From NCBI RefSeq assembly GCF_003977665.1, contig NZ_RYYV01000002.1:124001-188000 (forward strand): a DNA stretch of 64,000 bases, in the 5' to 3' direction. This document shows, piece after piece, positions 44,707 to 52,519 of this stretch (position 1 is its first letter; each line of letters begins with the position of its first letter). This stretch comes from Dyella choica (lineage in GTDB: Bacteria; Pseudomonadota; Gammaproteobacteria; Xanthomonadales; Rhodanobacteraceae). Below the pieces are notes generated by a model, which worked only from the letters and a program-made list of their open reading frames with translations, made no database searches and was not told the DNA's origin. Both the position numbers and the translations under genes were made by a program.

Positions 44707-46236
44707 ATGAAACCACTACTGTGCTCTGCCGCCCTTGCCAGCTGCATGCTGGCCGGCTGCTCGATGGAGCCGACTTATCAACGGCCCGGGATGCCCGTTC
44801 CCGACAGCTTTCCGTCGACCGCGCCAATCACACGAACCGCGCCGTCAACGGCAGCAGCACAGGCCGACGCCGAGGTAGCCAACCTAGACTGGCATCAGTT
44901 TTTCAAAGATACGGCGTTGCAGCGCCTGATTGAAATCGCCCTCGGCAATAACCGTGATTTGCGCGTCGCCGCCGCCAATATGACTCAGGCACGCGCCAAC
45001 TATGGTGTTGCACGTGCCAGCCTTTTCCCGGAGATTGATCTGCAAGCCTATGGCGGGCGGCAGCGCCTGCCGGCCATGTCACAGCAGCCGGCCAACGGTC
45101 TGCTTGGCCCGGTCCAGAATAACAACGACAAGGCGGCCACCTTCAATACCTATCAGGTACAAGCGGGCATGACCAGCTATGAGGTGGATTTCTTTGGCCA
45201 TCAACGAGCGATCGCCCACGAGTCCGGCAAGCTGGCCGACGCCAGTGCGGCCGAGTACGAAGCCGCACGCATTGCATTGATCGGCGAAGTGGCCAATGCC
45301 TATCTTTCCCTCAATGCCGATCGCGCCCTGTTGCAGTTGGCACAACAGACCTTGGCTGCGCAGCAACAGCACGCCCAGGTTATGAACAAGGCGTATGGCG
45401 ACGGCGGCGTGTCGGAATTCGACATGCGCCGATCGCAAGCCCAGGCAGACGCCGCCCAGGTAGACGTGGAAAACTTGCAAATCCGGATCGCCAAGGACAC
45501 CAATGCCATGGCGGTGCTCATCGGTCAGCCGTTACCAGCCGGCTACAGCGCGCCAAGCCAATGGGAGGATCCCTTGCTGACCGACGTGCCGGCGGGGCTG
45601 CCGTCCTCATTGCTCGACCGCCGTCCCGACATCGTCGCTGCCGAAGACCGGTTGCGTGCGGCCAACGCCGATATCGGTCGAGCCCGCGCCGCCTTCTTTC
45701 CCAACATCGCGCTGACCGCTGTGCTGGGCACATTGAGCGGTGGCCTTTCCAGCTTGTTCCACGCCGGCTCGGCTGCCTGGACCGGTGCGGTTTCCGGCAC
45801 GATCCCGCTGCTGGACTGGGGCAAGAACAAAAACGGACTCGCTGCCAGCAAGGCTGGTTACACCGGCGCGGTCGCGGCCTATGAAGGTACCGTGCAAGAG
45901 GCTTTCCGGGAGGTGGCCGACACGCTGGCCGTCCGCGACCATATCGTCCCCGCGCTGAAGGCCCAGCAGGCTCTGGTGGACCAATCGCAACGCATCTATT
46001 CCATCTCGCAAGTACGCTTCAAGGAAGGCCTCGACGACTATATATCCAGCCAGGATGCGCAGCGATCGCTTTACACCGATCAGCAAAAACTGGTGAGCCT
46101 CAAGCTTGAGCAGGCCGTCAACCAGGTCAATCTCTACAAAGCTCTGGGCGGCGGCTGGAATCCAACCCACAGCGGCAACACCACAGCACGCGTGACATTG
46201 CCTGTGCGGCAATCGTCCGTCCGGGCATCGCTTTGA
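44707..46236 (+). CDS. Outer-membrane efflux lipoprotein (NodT/TolC family)
   Basis: Outer-membrane factor of 509 residues. Lipobox LAGC at residues 15-18 predicts a lipid-anchored N-terminus. Repeated OMF helices (ANMTQARANYGVARASLFPEI and ARAAFFPNIALTAVLG) form the two-fold barrel/tunnel repeat, and the core signature LLDRRPDIVAAEDRLRAANADIG is present. Start at 44707 gives the lipoprotein signal and has CTGGAG upstream. Last gene of the operon; with the HlyD adaptor it would form a channel for the polymer or a linked transport substrate. NodT proteins normally serve RND or ABC pumps, but no pump gene is in the operon. Confidence 0.93.
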   Translation: MKPLLCSAALASCMLAGCSMEPTYQRPGMPVPDSFPSTAPITRTAPSTAAAQADAEVANLDWHQFFKDTALQRLIEIALGNNRDLRVAAANMTQARANYGVARASLFPEIDLQAYGGRQRLPAMSQQPANGLLGPVQNNNDKAATFNTYQVQAGMTSYEVDFFGHQRAIAHESGKLADASAAEYEAARIALIGEVANAYLSLNADRALLQLAQQTLAAQQQHAQVMNKAYGDGGVSEFDMRRSQAQADAAQVDVENLQIRIAKDTNAMAVLIGQPLPAGYSAPSQWEDPLLTDVPAGLPSSLLDRRPDIVAAEDRLRAANADIGRARAAFFPNIALTAVLGTLSGGLSSLFHAGSAAWTGAVSGTIPLLDWGKNKNGLAASKAGYTGAVAAYEGTVQEAFREVADTLAVRDHIVPALKAQQALVDQSQRIYSISQVRFKEGLDDYISSQDAQRSLYTDQQKLVSLKLEQAVNQVNLYKALGGGWNPTHSGNTTARVTLPVRQSSVRASL

Positions 46237-46885
46237 AAGGCAGGCTTCGGCGCGAAACTTTCTGCGTAGGAATTCGAGAGCGACTGGCGCCATCACCCAG
46301 ACACTGTGGTTGGCGCGCGCTCGCTTGCGAATGAGGTGCTTCGGTGATGACCCTAAGAAAGTCATCGCCCAATCAACAGGCACTGAGCTACCACCGTTTC
46401 ATCTTCTGCCGGCCCATACGAAGTTGGCGACCGGTTCTGCGGGCGGCTAGCAGCGTATTCACCGCTAGAAGTGGTCGACTGTGCGACAGTTTGGCTACTC
46501 GTCGCTTTACACGAGCCAATACTTGCTCATCAGTGGGACAACTTGACCAAACGGCCATGCCGCCGCTGGGCCTCGTCTTCCCGACGTGTGCGGGCATCTC
46601 CCGCCCAACTCACCAGGGGCTGGACTTGTATGACAGTCGATGTGACGCGGAAACTACAAAGCGCACCTCGCCGCAAGCCCGAAAGCCAATGCCAGATGGA
46701 CGTCATCCCTACCCTTCCCCTTGGGTGAAGTCACGAGTGTTGCAGTCGCGTCCCGCCAGGGCCATCGGAAAATTTCTAGGTAGGGGTTTCGCGCGCTCTC
46801 CCGTCTCCGGCAGCCGTAGTTGATGTACCAAACTTCGGTGCATGAAGAACAGGCCAAGGTGATCCTCGACCATCGCGAGCCTTTC
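46237..46885. other. Intergenic region without a supported gene
   Basis: About 650 bases between the 3' ends of the polysaccharide operon and the convergent LanM gene. Open frames on both strands have no domain character. No further short Cys/Ser/Thr-rich peptide that looks like a lanthipeptide precursor was seen here. Confidence 0.45.
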
Positions 46886-49804
46886 TCAAGCCAGGGTAAG
46901 CACCGAAGGTAGCTGGCTGGCCGGATGCATACGCAGCAGTTGATAAGCCACTCCTGCGACGCCGGTCATCAAGCCCGGCACGAAAATATCCTTGGTCATG
47001 CCGCAGGTGGGACCATGACTCTCCAGACTGCTGAGTATCGAAGCCTGCAGGTGTTCGCTGCTCATGCCTTTCGGAGCCTCGCCCGCGGCGATGGCGTGCT
47101 CAAACATTTCCCACACGCTGAGATCGCCGTGGCACAGGCAATGGTCAAGGCCAAGGCCAAAGTGCCAGGTCGCCGCTGCGGCGCGACGTAGCAGCAACCG
47201 CGTGGAGGGATGTGTCAATTCAGGGTCGAGGTCTACATGCGCCAATCCAATACCGACGGCCCCATTGCACCATGTCGCGGCACCAAGGGCTCTTTCGGTC
47301 GTGCGCAGATCCCTCCAATTGCCATGCTCCGTATCAAACAATGAGTCGTCGTAAGCAAACGCTGCGTCCGCCAGCTCGTCATAGCGGGATTCACCGCTGG
47401 CACGGGCTAACTTGCGCAGAGCCCAGCCGATGCCGGTTGCCCCGTGCGAGAAACCACCCAAACCCGCCATGCCCGATTCGCCGCCCCAACAAGCCAATCC
47501 ATCCTGGTAGCGAGCACGCTCGCACAACAAGTCACCGAACTGTCGAGCCATCGTCAAATAGCCGCCAACCGGTAACGCCGCAGCCAGCGCGAGCAATGGT
47601 GGAATGGCTCCTGCGACACCGCTGAGTACGTCGTGGGTGGTGTCTTCCATGACGGCGTTGGGAAGCTGAGCAGCCAGTGCGCAGGCGCGATGCAGCATTT
47701 GCTCCTGCTCGATGCCCCAGCGAGCCAGCGTCAGGCAAGTCCAGATCTGAGAGCCCAGGCCAACATAGCCCCCCGGCAGGCGCGGCCTGATCTTGATGTC
47801 GCCGGCTTCGTCACGTAGACGCGTAGTTTCTGCTTGATCCAGGGTGCGCAAGGATGCACTGAGCAGCTCATCAAGGCCATCCACCGAATTGGCGCGCCCG
47901 GCATCGGTTTCGCGCAGATAGGCCGCAACCGCTACGGCGATGCCGGAGATGCCGTTGTAGAGATCCTGCTTGATCGGTTGCGTAGTACGACTAGTTGGGC
48001 CGACCACCGGAGCGATCCAGGCGATGCTGCCGTCGCCGCCGCGAATGGCGTTGGCAAGGATCTGGCGCATGATCGCCGCAGACTGATGGCGACGGCGCCG
48101 TTCGATATCGCCTTGGCGTGCCCGCACGGACCATAGCGAACCCTGCTTGGGTAATAGGCCTTCGCCGATAAAAGCGCTAACCAGAGCGGCCTGGATCACT
48201 TGTCGATCCAGTTGCAAATCCGACGTCCGCCAAGCTTGCAACACTTCTTCAATCCGGTCGCCAGGCGCAAGCCACTGCGTCCTGCCAGGCCCATCAAGTC
48301 GGCCATGACGAGGCAAGGTGCTGAAAAAAGGGATGTCGCCGACCATCAGCGCGTCAATTTCAGCCTCGATCACGGCAGCATCGGAGGGTGCCAGCGCAGT
48401 GCGCTCGGCCATTTCCGCCAATAAATCGAAGGCGCGCTTTCGCGCCGCACCCTCGTCATGCAGAGATATGGGGTGCCACAGCATGCGGCCGATCTCGGCA
48501 TAGATTTCCGTAGCCCGCACCACCACGCGTACCGGGCAATCAGCGAAGCGTCGCAGGCGCACCTGCAACTGGCCTTCGGCATCGAGACGCCGCAAGCACG
48601 CGGTCATTTCGTCAAAGGCTTCAAGTACCCGCGGCCAAAATCGCACCAAAGCCGGTTGTTCGCTGGGTTGATTCTGTGCGGCCATCAGCTCCGTCATGAT
48701 GGAACCAAGACGAGCCTCGTCAGTGCCCACGTTCTCGATAATGGCTTGCGGCTGCATGGGTTGTTGCCCCCGCAACCTACCAATGCCGGAACTATCGACA
48801 CCGCGCCAGCCCAAAGCTTGGCCGCGTGCTGGCAGTAGCCCTATGGCCAGGACGGTCCCTCCGAGCACCTCGACTGCCTGATCAACGGCCTGCCCCCATC
48901 CTGACGGACGTGGCGGCATCCTTGGGGTAAAAAGCGTCTCGCAATCCACCACCACGGGATGTGGCCCCATCGCGATGAGATTCTCAGCATGCAGATCACT
49001 GCCACCCAGCACGCGCATTAGCGCTAACCAATGGCCGATGCCTCGGTAGAAGTCGTGCAGCTCACTGTCGTCGGCGGCATAGCGATGCGCGACAAACTCG
49101 GCCCACCCGTACCCTGGATAGACCGCAACGCGCGGAACTTTCATCGATGAGGTACTACCGCAAGTGGCCAAGTACTCGATCAAATCGTGCAGCTCGGCAT
49201 CTACAGCCACCGAATGCGGCTTATAGACTAAGCGGCCACCTTCGGTGCGCAGCAGAACCACCGACTGGCCGTCGCAATGGCTGTCACCGGTACCGATGCT
49301 CAGCTCCAGCAGATCCCCCGGCTTGCCGCCACACAGTGATGCCAAGGCAGGCCGGTCTGTTGCCCACCGCTGAGCAAAACGCAGTATGGCGGAACAACGG
49401 TTATCGACAATACGGGCTATTCGAGTGGATAGCGTGGCATAGTGCTCAGCCAAACCCTCCCACCAGCTCAACTCAGCGGCGATCGCGCAAAATTCCCGCC
49501 AACGCTGCTGGGCGTCTTCACCCCCCAACCGTCCGGTTACCCGGGCGGCATTGAGTTCCAACAAGAGCAGCCGGGTCAGCTTGCCGTGCAGAGTCGAGAG
49601 CAGAGACGAGCGTGTTGCCTGGAGTATCGTTGCGCGCTCGCACGCACCTAGCCCCGGTATGGTTTGAAGCTGGGCTGCCAGTCGAACCAAGCCAGGCTCG
49701 ACAAGGCAGCCCAAAGTAGCGGTAAAACCGCCAGCATCTGCGGATGAAGGCATCTGGGGATTACGAGCCGCAGAGACAGTGGCGCCGCTTTCAGCGACCT
49801 TCAC
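46886..49804 (-). CDS. lanM: Class II lanthipeptide synthetase LanM
   Basis: Bifunctional lanthionine synthetase of 972 residues. The N-terminal two thirds is the DUF4135 dehydratase domain, recognisable from RLVYKPHSVAVDAELHDLI, FVAHRYAADDSE, LGGSDLHAENLIAMGPHPVVVDCETLF and the R..R patches that follow. The C-terminal LanC-like cyclase has NGISGIAVAVAAYL, LSGVAGAIPPLLA, GFSHGATGIGWAL and the zinc ligands Cys846 (WCNGAVGIGLA), Cys891 and His892 (CLCHGD). It phosphorylates and dehydrates Ser/Thr of a precursor, then adds Cys thiols. The start is GTG with AGAGGG upstream. The likely precursor lies 98 bases upstream. No LanT transporter/protease gene is adjacent. Confidence 0.95.
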   Translation of the reverse strand: MKVAESGATVSAARNPQMPSSADAGGFTATLGCLVEPGLVRLAAQLQTIPGLGACERATILQATRSSLLSTLHGKLTRLLLLELNAARVTGRLGGEDAQQRWREFCAIAAELSWWEGLAEHYATLSTRIARIVDNRCSAILRFAQRWATDRPALASLCGGKPGDLLELSIGTGDSHCDGQSVVLLRTEGGRLVYKPHSVAVDAELHDLIEYLATCGSTSSMKVPRVAVYPGYGWAEFVAHRYAADDSELHDFYRGIGHWLALMRVLGGSDLHAENLIAMGPHPVVVDCETLFTPRMPPRPSGWGQAVDQAVEVLGGTVLAIGLLPARGQALGWRGVDSSGIGRLRGQQPMQPQAIIENVGTDEARLGSIMTELMAAQNQPSEQPALVRFWPRVLEAFDEMTACLRRLDAEGQLQVRLRRFADCPVRVVVRATEIYAEIGRMLWHPISLHDEGAARKRAFDLLAEMAERTALAPSDAAVIEAEIDALMVGDIPFFSTLPRHGRLDGPGRTQWLAPGDRIEEVLQAWRTSDLQLDRQVIQAALVSAFIGEGLLPKQGSLWSVRARQGDIERRRRHQSAAIMRQILANAIRGGDGSIAWIAPVVGPTSRTTQPIKQDLYNGISGIAVAVAAYLRETDAGRANSVDGLDELLSASLRTLDQAETTRLRDEAGDIKIRPRLPGGYVGLGSQIWTCLTLARWGIEQEQMLHRACALAAQLPNAVMEDTTHDVLSGVAGAIPPLLALAAALPVGGYLTMARQFGDLLCERARYQDGLACWGGESGMAGLGGFSHGATGIGWALRKLARASGESRYDELADAAFAYDDSLFDTEHGNWRDLRTTERALGAATWCNGAVGIGLAHVDLDPELTHPSTRLLLRRAAAATWHFGLGLDHCLCHGDLSVWEMFEHAIAAGEAPKGMSSEHLQASILSSLESHGPTCGMTKDIFVPGLMTGVAGVAYQLLRMHPASQLPSVLTLA

Positions 49805-49886
49805 TAGCGAAACCCTCTTTCAAAAGCGCTTGCATAGAGGCTTGATTCCTCGCAATAAGACGATTTCAATGAAGGTAGACGCTTGT

Positions 49887-49901
49887 CGTCAGGAGCTGAC
49901 G
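49887..49901 (-). terminator. Hairpin between lanthipeptide precursor and LanM genes
   Basis: A perfect 6-bp stem CGTCAG / CTGACG with a 3-base loop starts one base after the precursor stop codon. It has no T-tract; it could stabilise the precursor mRNA or partially reduce read-through into lanM, giving high precursor to enzyme ratio. Confidence 0.45.
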
Positions 49902-49902
49902 C

Positions 49903-50094
49903 TCAATTACAGCAGTTATCGTGAATGGCGGTGCCGCAAGTACACAAAAAATTCGTAGTTATCGATTCGGCGGAATTGACAATATCGGCCTTGGCATATT
50001 TTCCTCCGATGAACAGTGGGCCGGCCGGACTATCGACGTCCGCGCTCGCACGCCATTGCGCAACCAAGGCCTCACCTTCCAATACCGTGTCCAT
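49903..50094 (-). CDS. lanA: Lanthipeptide precursor peptide (LanA)
   Basis: 63-residue peptide and the expected substrate of LanM. The leader (MDTVLEGEALVAQWRASADV) is followed by SPAG, resembling the PAG element of mersacidin-type class II leaders; an IGG segment occurs at about residues 29-31. The C-terminal core ITTNFLCTCGTAIHDNCCN contains four Thr and four Cys (a Cys-x-Cys and a Cys-Cys pair), the composition needed for up to four methyllanthionine rings; one Ser precedes it. A strong GAGGAG Shine-Dalgarno lies seven bases before the ATG. The exact leader cleavage site (double-Gly or later) and ring pattern are not known. The short ORF, its placement directly before lanM, and its Shine-Dalgarno support the call. 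Confidence 0.83.
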   Translation of the reverse strand: MDTVLEGEALVAQWRASADVDSPAGPLFIGGKYAKADIVNSAESITTNFLCTCGTAIHDNCCN

Positions 50095-50327
50095 AGCACT
50101 CTCCTCACTGTTAAGTTTCGGCTGAGTAACGAAAACGACAAAGGATTCCCCCTACCGGCCACTCACCCCATTTCGTGGCCGTTCCCAAAGTTAGCACCAG
50201 GTCGAATGCGTGGCAATGAGAGCGCTAAAAGTCAAGGATAGGCGAAAAGAGGTCGGAAGCTTTAGCATCCCTTCATTCGATCAAGAAATGGCAAACTAGT
50301 CGGAGAGTTCTTTAGGGGAATATTTTC

Positions 50328-50915
50328 ATGCCATGGCTTCCGATATACGCGTCGAGGCATGATCAGGCCGAATTATTTGAGTATTTGAACAACTCGCCGG
50401 ACCTCGCTTTCATCAGGTCCGATGGAGCGGGACGCTGGCGGGCATTCGAAAAGCTCGAATCGTGGTGTGACGGCAGATATTGCCTATGGCACACTGAAAG
50501 CGGCCCACTGCCACTTCTCCAAACTTGGGGCAAAGCTCATCGAGTCGTAAACGACCCCTTTGAAGGCTGGGTTGAAGTTCGCCCCGGCGCAGATAAATCG
50601 CAACCGTATTTCGGCGCGGGCCATCCGGGAATCATTTGGTTCAATGCCTATTCGTCAGATCCACGTTCAGCGAATGTCTCGACGATTGGTATTTCATCCT
50701 TCGAGTGGATTGGAAACCACTATCAAGCTCTCGGCAACGTCGCCGCTCCCTCTACAAAGGCCCTATGGGGCTCACTGCGTCGATGGGTGAGCAAACGTGC
50801 CGTCAAGGTCCCGCGTGATGGGCCGGCGCAATCCACACCAGCTGAAATTTGGGCCATGAGCGACGCTCTTGAACTATTCTCGAAAGGCATTCCTGGAGCT
50901 CCCAATCCACCCTAA
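50328..50915 (+). CDS. Hypothetical protein divergent from the lanthipeptide locus
   Basis: Protein of 195 residues that I cannot assign to a characterised family. It has no signal peptide or TM segment and is rich in Trp and aromatic residues (PWLPIYASRHDQ, RWRAFEKLESW, GIIWFNAYSS, FEWIGNHYQALG). The start MPWLPIYA and the segment DLAFIRSDGAGRW give it a single compact-domain look. It is divergent from the precursor gene (gap about 230 bases) and could be an immunity or accessory protein, but this is only positional inference; it may equally be an unrelated small gene. Confidence 0.72.
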   Translation: MPWLPIYASRHDQAELFEYLNNSPDLAFIRSDGAGRWRAFEKLESWCDGRYCLWHTESGPLPLLQTWGKAHRVVNDPFEGWVEVRPGADKSQPYFGAGHPGIIWFNAYSSDPRSANVSTIGISSFEWIGNHYQALGNVAAPSTKALWGSLRRWVSKRAVKVPRDGPAQSTPAEIWAMSDALELFSKGIPGAPNPP

Positions 50916-50934
50916 GTGACAACAACACGTGCCC

Positions 50935-51825
50935 TTAGCTCCTGCGCGGGTGCTCGGCGAGCGCCTGCGATTTCGCCACGATGAAAGCCTCCTCGTGCCG
51001 CTCAATCTGCTTGCTGTCGCAAATACGGCATAGCAGCTTTCCTCCCTTTCCGGTCAGCATCACCTTCGAATCTTGCCTGCATTGCGTGCAGATGCTGAAG
51101 CCGGTCCCGGCCAGGTCGAGATAGGGCTCGAACCAGCGGCATTGGGTGTTCGGCAGCATCGCCGAGAGCCATGCATACTCGGGCATCGGCAGCCGATTGC
51201 CAACGCCGAGGAACTTGAGCCCCGACAGGTTCGCGAGCGGTCGCAGCGTTTTGACCTTCGATGTGTCGATCGCGAGTGACTGCAGCCATGTCATCTGGCC
51301 AAACGTTTCCAGTGCGCCAATGTCCTGCCGCGTCCACATGCTCCCGGTAACAGCGAGGGATTCGAGTGAGGTCAGCCGTGCCAGCGGCGAAAAATCCGTG
51401 ACCCGCTTGAAATTTTCGATCTCGAGCAAGCGCAAGTTCGAAAGCGCTGCAAGTGGCTCGACGGACTCGATTTTCGTCGAACTGCCGAAATAGAGATAAC
51501 GAAGGTGCCTTAGATTCCCGATCGAGGAGATGTCGCGGACATTGCTCCATTTGATCTGCAGGCATTCGAGGTGTGTCATGCGGCATGCAGCTTCGAGCAA
51601 CGGCGGCGTGACATGCGACCACAGGCTGAGCCAGCGCACATTGTGCAATTCAGGCAACCGCTCGACCCATTGCTTGATCGCCTGCTTCTTTTCCTTTTCG
51701 GAAACGCGGCCAAGATCCCATGAGAGCTGCAGGCGCTCGCCTCCATCATAGTCACCGTAGGACGCGACCGACTTTGGCCACTGCGTAACATGAAATGGAT
51801 AGGGATCGATGTTGGTCCAGCCCAT
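50935..51825 (-). CDS. Leucine-rich repeat protein with C-terminal zinc-ribbon-like motif
   Basis: Soluble 296-residue protein. Leucine-rich repeats of the internalin-like type occupy about residues 60-230: LHNVRWLSLWSH, LECLQIKWSNVRDI, LRHLRYLYFGSS, LSNLRLLEIENF, LTSLESLAVTGS, LQSLAIDTSKVKTL, LSGLKFLGVGN. The C-terminus has CTQCRQDS and CRIC, a CxxC-x(n)-CxxC zinc-ribbon pattern. No export signal, so cytosolic; likely a protein- or nucleic-acid-binding scaffold. The start at 51825 is preferred because upstream codons lack repeat character. No functional neighbour identified. Confidence 0.78.
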   Translation of the reverse strand: MGWTNIDPYPFHVTQWPKSVASYGDYDGGERLQLSWDLGRVSEKEKKQAIKQWVERLPELHNVRWLSLWSHVTPPLLEAACRMTHLECLQIKWSNVRDISSIGNLRHLRYLYFGSSTKIESVEPLAALSNLRLLEIENFKRVTDFSPLARLTSLESLAVTGSMWTRQDIGALETFGQMTWLQSLAIDTSKVKTLRPLANLSGLKFLGVGNRLPMPEYAWLSAMLPNTQCRWFEPYLDLAGTGFSICTQCRQDSKVMLTGKGGKLLCRICDSKQIERHEEAFIVAKSQALAEHPRRS

Positions 51826-51966
51826 GCCTTGCCGCCTTTCTATCAGGTGCCTCTGAGGCAAGTATATGCGCGCGCCATAGCGGCCTGTCCGAGTGCGTTT
51901 TGAGGTGACAAGGGCTGTCAGCAGACCCGATCAGGCCGCTCGTCCCATCCTGGGCTTGACATTATG

Positions 51967-51978
51967 GTGTATATACAC
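51967..51978. promoter_or_regulatory. MarR-type operator (palindrome) upstream of marR-like gene
   Basis: Perfect 12-bp palindrome GTGTATATACAC 14 bases before the MarR ATG. A closely similar site (TATGTTGCATATACACCATA, 52483-52502) lies in front of the downstream nitrilase gene, so one regulator probably binds both. Confidence 0.65.
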
Positions 51979-51991
51979 TACAGTTCCTCCC

Positions 51992-52465
51992 ATGAACCGC
52001 AACACGCCCCAAACCCTAGATACCGTCTCCAGCATCGTCTCAGAAGTGACGGCGCACTGCCTGATGACGCGGACCCGCCGGATCTCAAGGGTCGTGACGA
52101 GCCTCTTCGACCAGGAGCTGCGTCCGTACGGCCTGAGCTCCTCGCAGTTCTCCCTGCTCGTGCTGATCGCCCGCATGGACGGCGCCAGCCGGGCCGAGAT
52201 CGGTCGGGCCAATCACCAGGAACGCTCTACGTCCACGCGCAATCTGCAGCTCGTGATCGATCAAGGCTGGGCTGAAGAACTTGTTCCGGAAAAAGGCCGC
52301 AGCCGCCCCATCGTGATTTCGAAGGCTGGCCGCACCCTGCTCGCTCAAGCGATCCCCGCGTGGCGTGCCGCCCAGGTCAAAGCCAAGCAACTACTTGGCG
52401 CTGACGGGGCTTCTGCCATTGTCCGGCTGTCCTCTGGCCTGCCCATCGAGGAGCTGGCCGGCTGA
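51992..52465 (+). CDS. MarR-family transcriptional regulator
   Basis: Winged-helix regulator of 157 residues. The body SSQFSLLVLIARMDGASRAEIGRANHQERSTSTRNLQLV is the MarR recognition helix region and is followed by the wing EKGRSRPIVISKAGR. It probably represses its own gene and the adjacent nitrilase-led set, since two related operator sites flank it. Start at 51992 is chosen because it directly follows the operator palindrome and the CTCC/CAT region; the longer frame would place the operator inside the gene. The ligand is probably a small aromatic or nitrile-related compound (inference). Confidence 0.88.
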   Translation: MNRNTPQTLDTVSSIVSEVTAHCLMTRTRRISRVVTSLFDQELRPYGLSSSQFSLLVLIARMDGASRAEIGRANHQERSTSTRNLQLVIDQGWAEELVPEKGRSRPIVISKAGRTLLAQAIPAWRAAQVKAKQLLGADGASAIVRLSSGLPIEELAG

Positions 52466-52482
52466 TCCTTTTTTTATCAACT

Positions 52483-52502
52483 ATGTTGCATATACACCAT
52501 AT
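52483..52502. promoter_or_regulatory. MarR-type operator upstream of nitrilase gene
   Basis: The sequence TATGTTGCATATACACCATA shares GCATATACAC with the palindromic site before the MarR gene and lies 17 bases before the nitrilase ATG. It is probably a second, imperfect MarR binding site. Confidence 0.55.
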
Positions 52503-52519
52503 CTCATCGAGGAATCCCC

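Noticed and set aside
46344-46823. 159-codon plus-strand frame between the polysaccharide operon and lanM
   Set aside because: No domain, no Shine-Dalgarno of note and unusual residue composition; not reported as a gene.
46654-46857. 67-residue minus-strand peptide downstream of lanM as a second precursor
   Set aside because: No leader or core pattern like the identified precursor and no Shine-Dalgarno.
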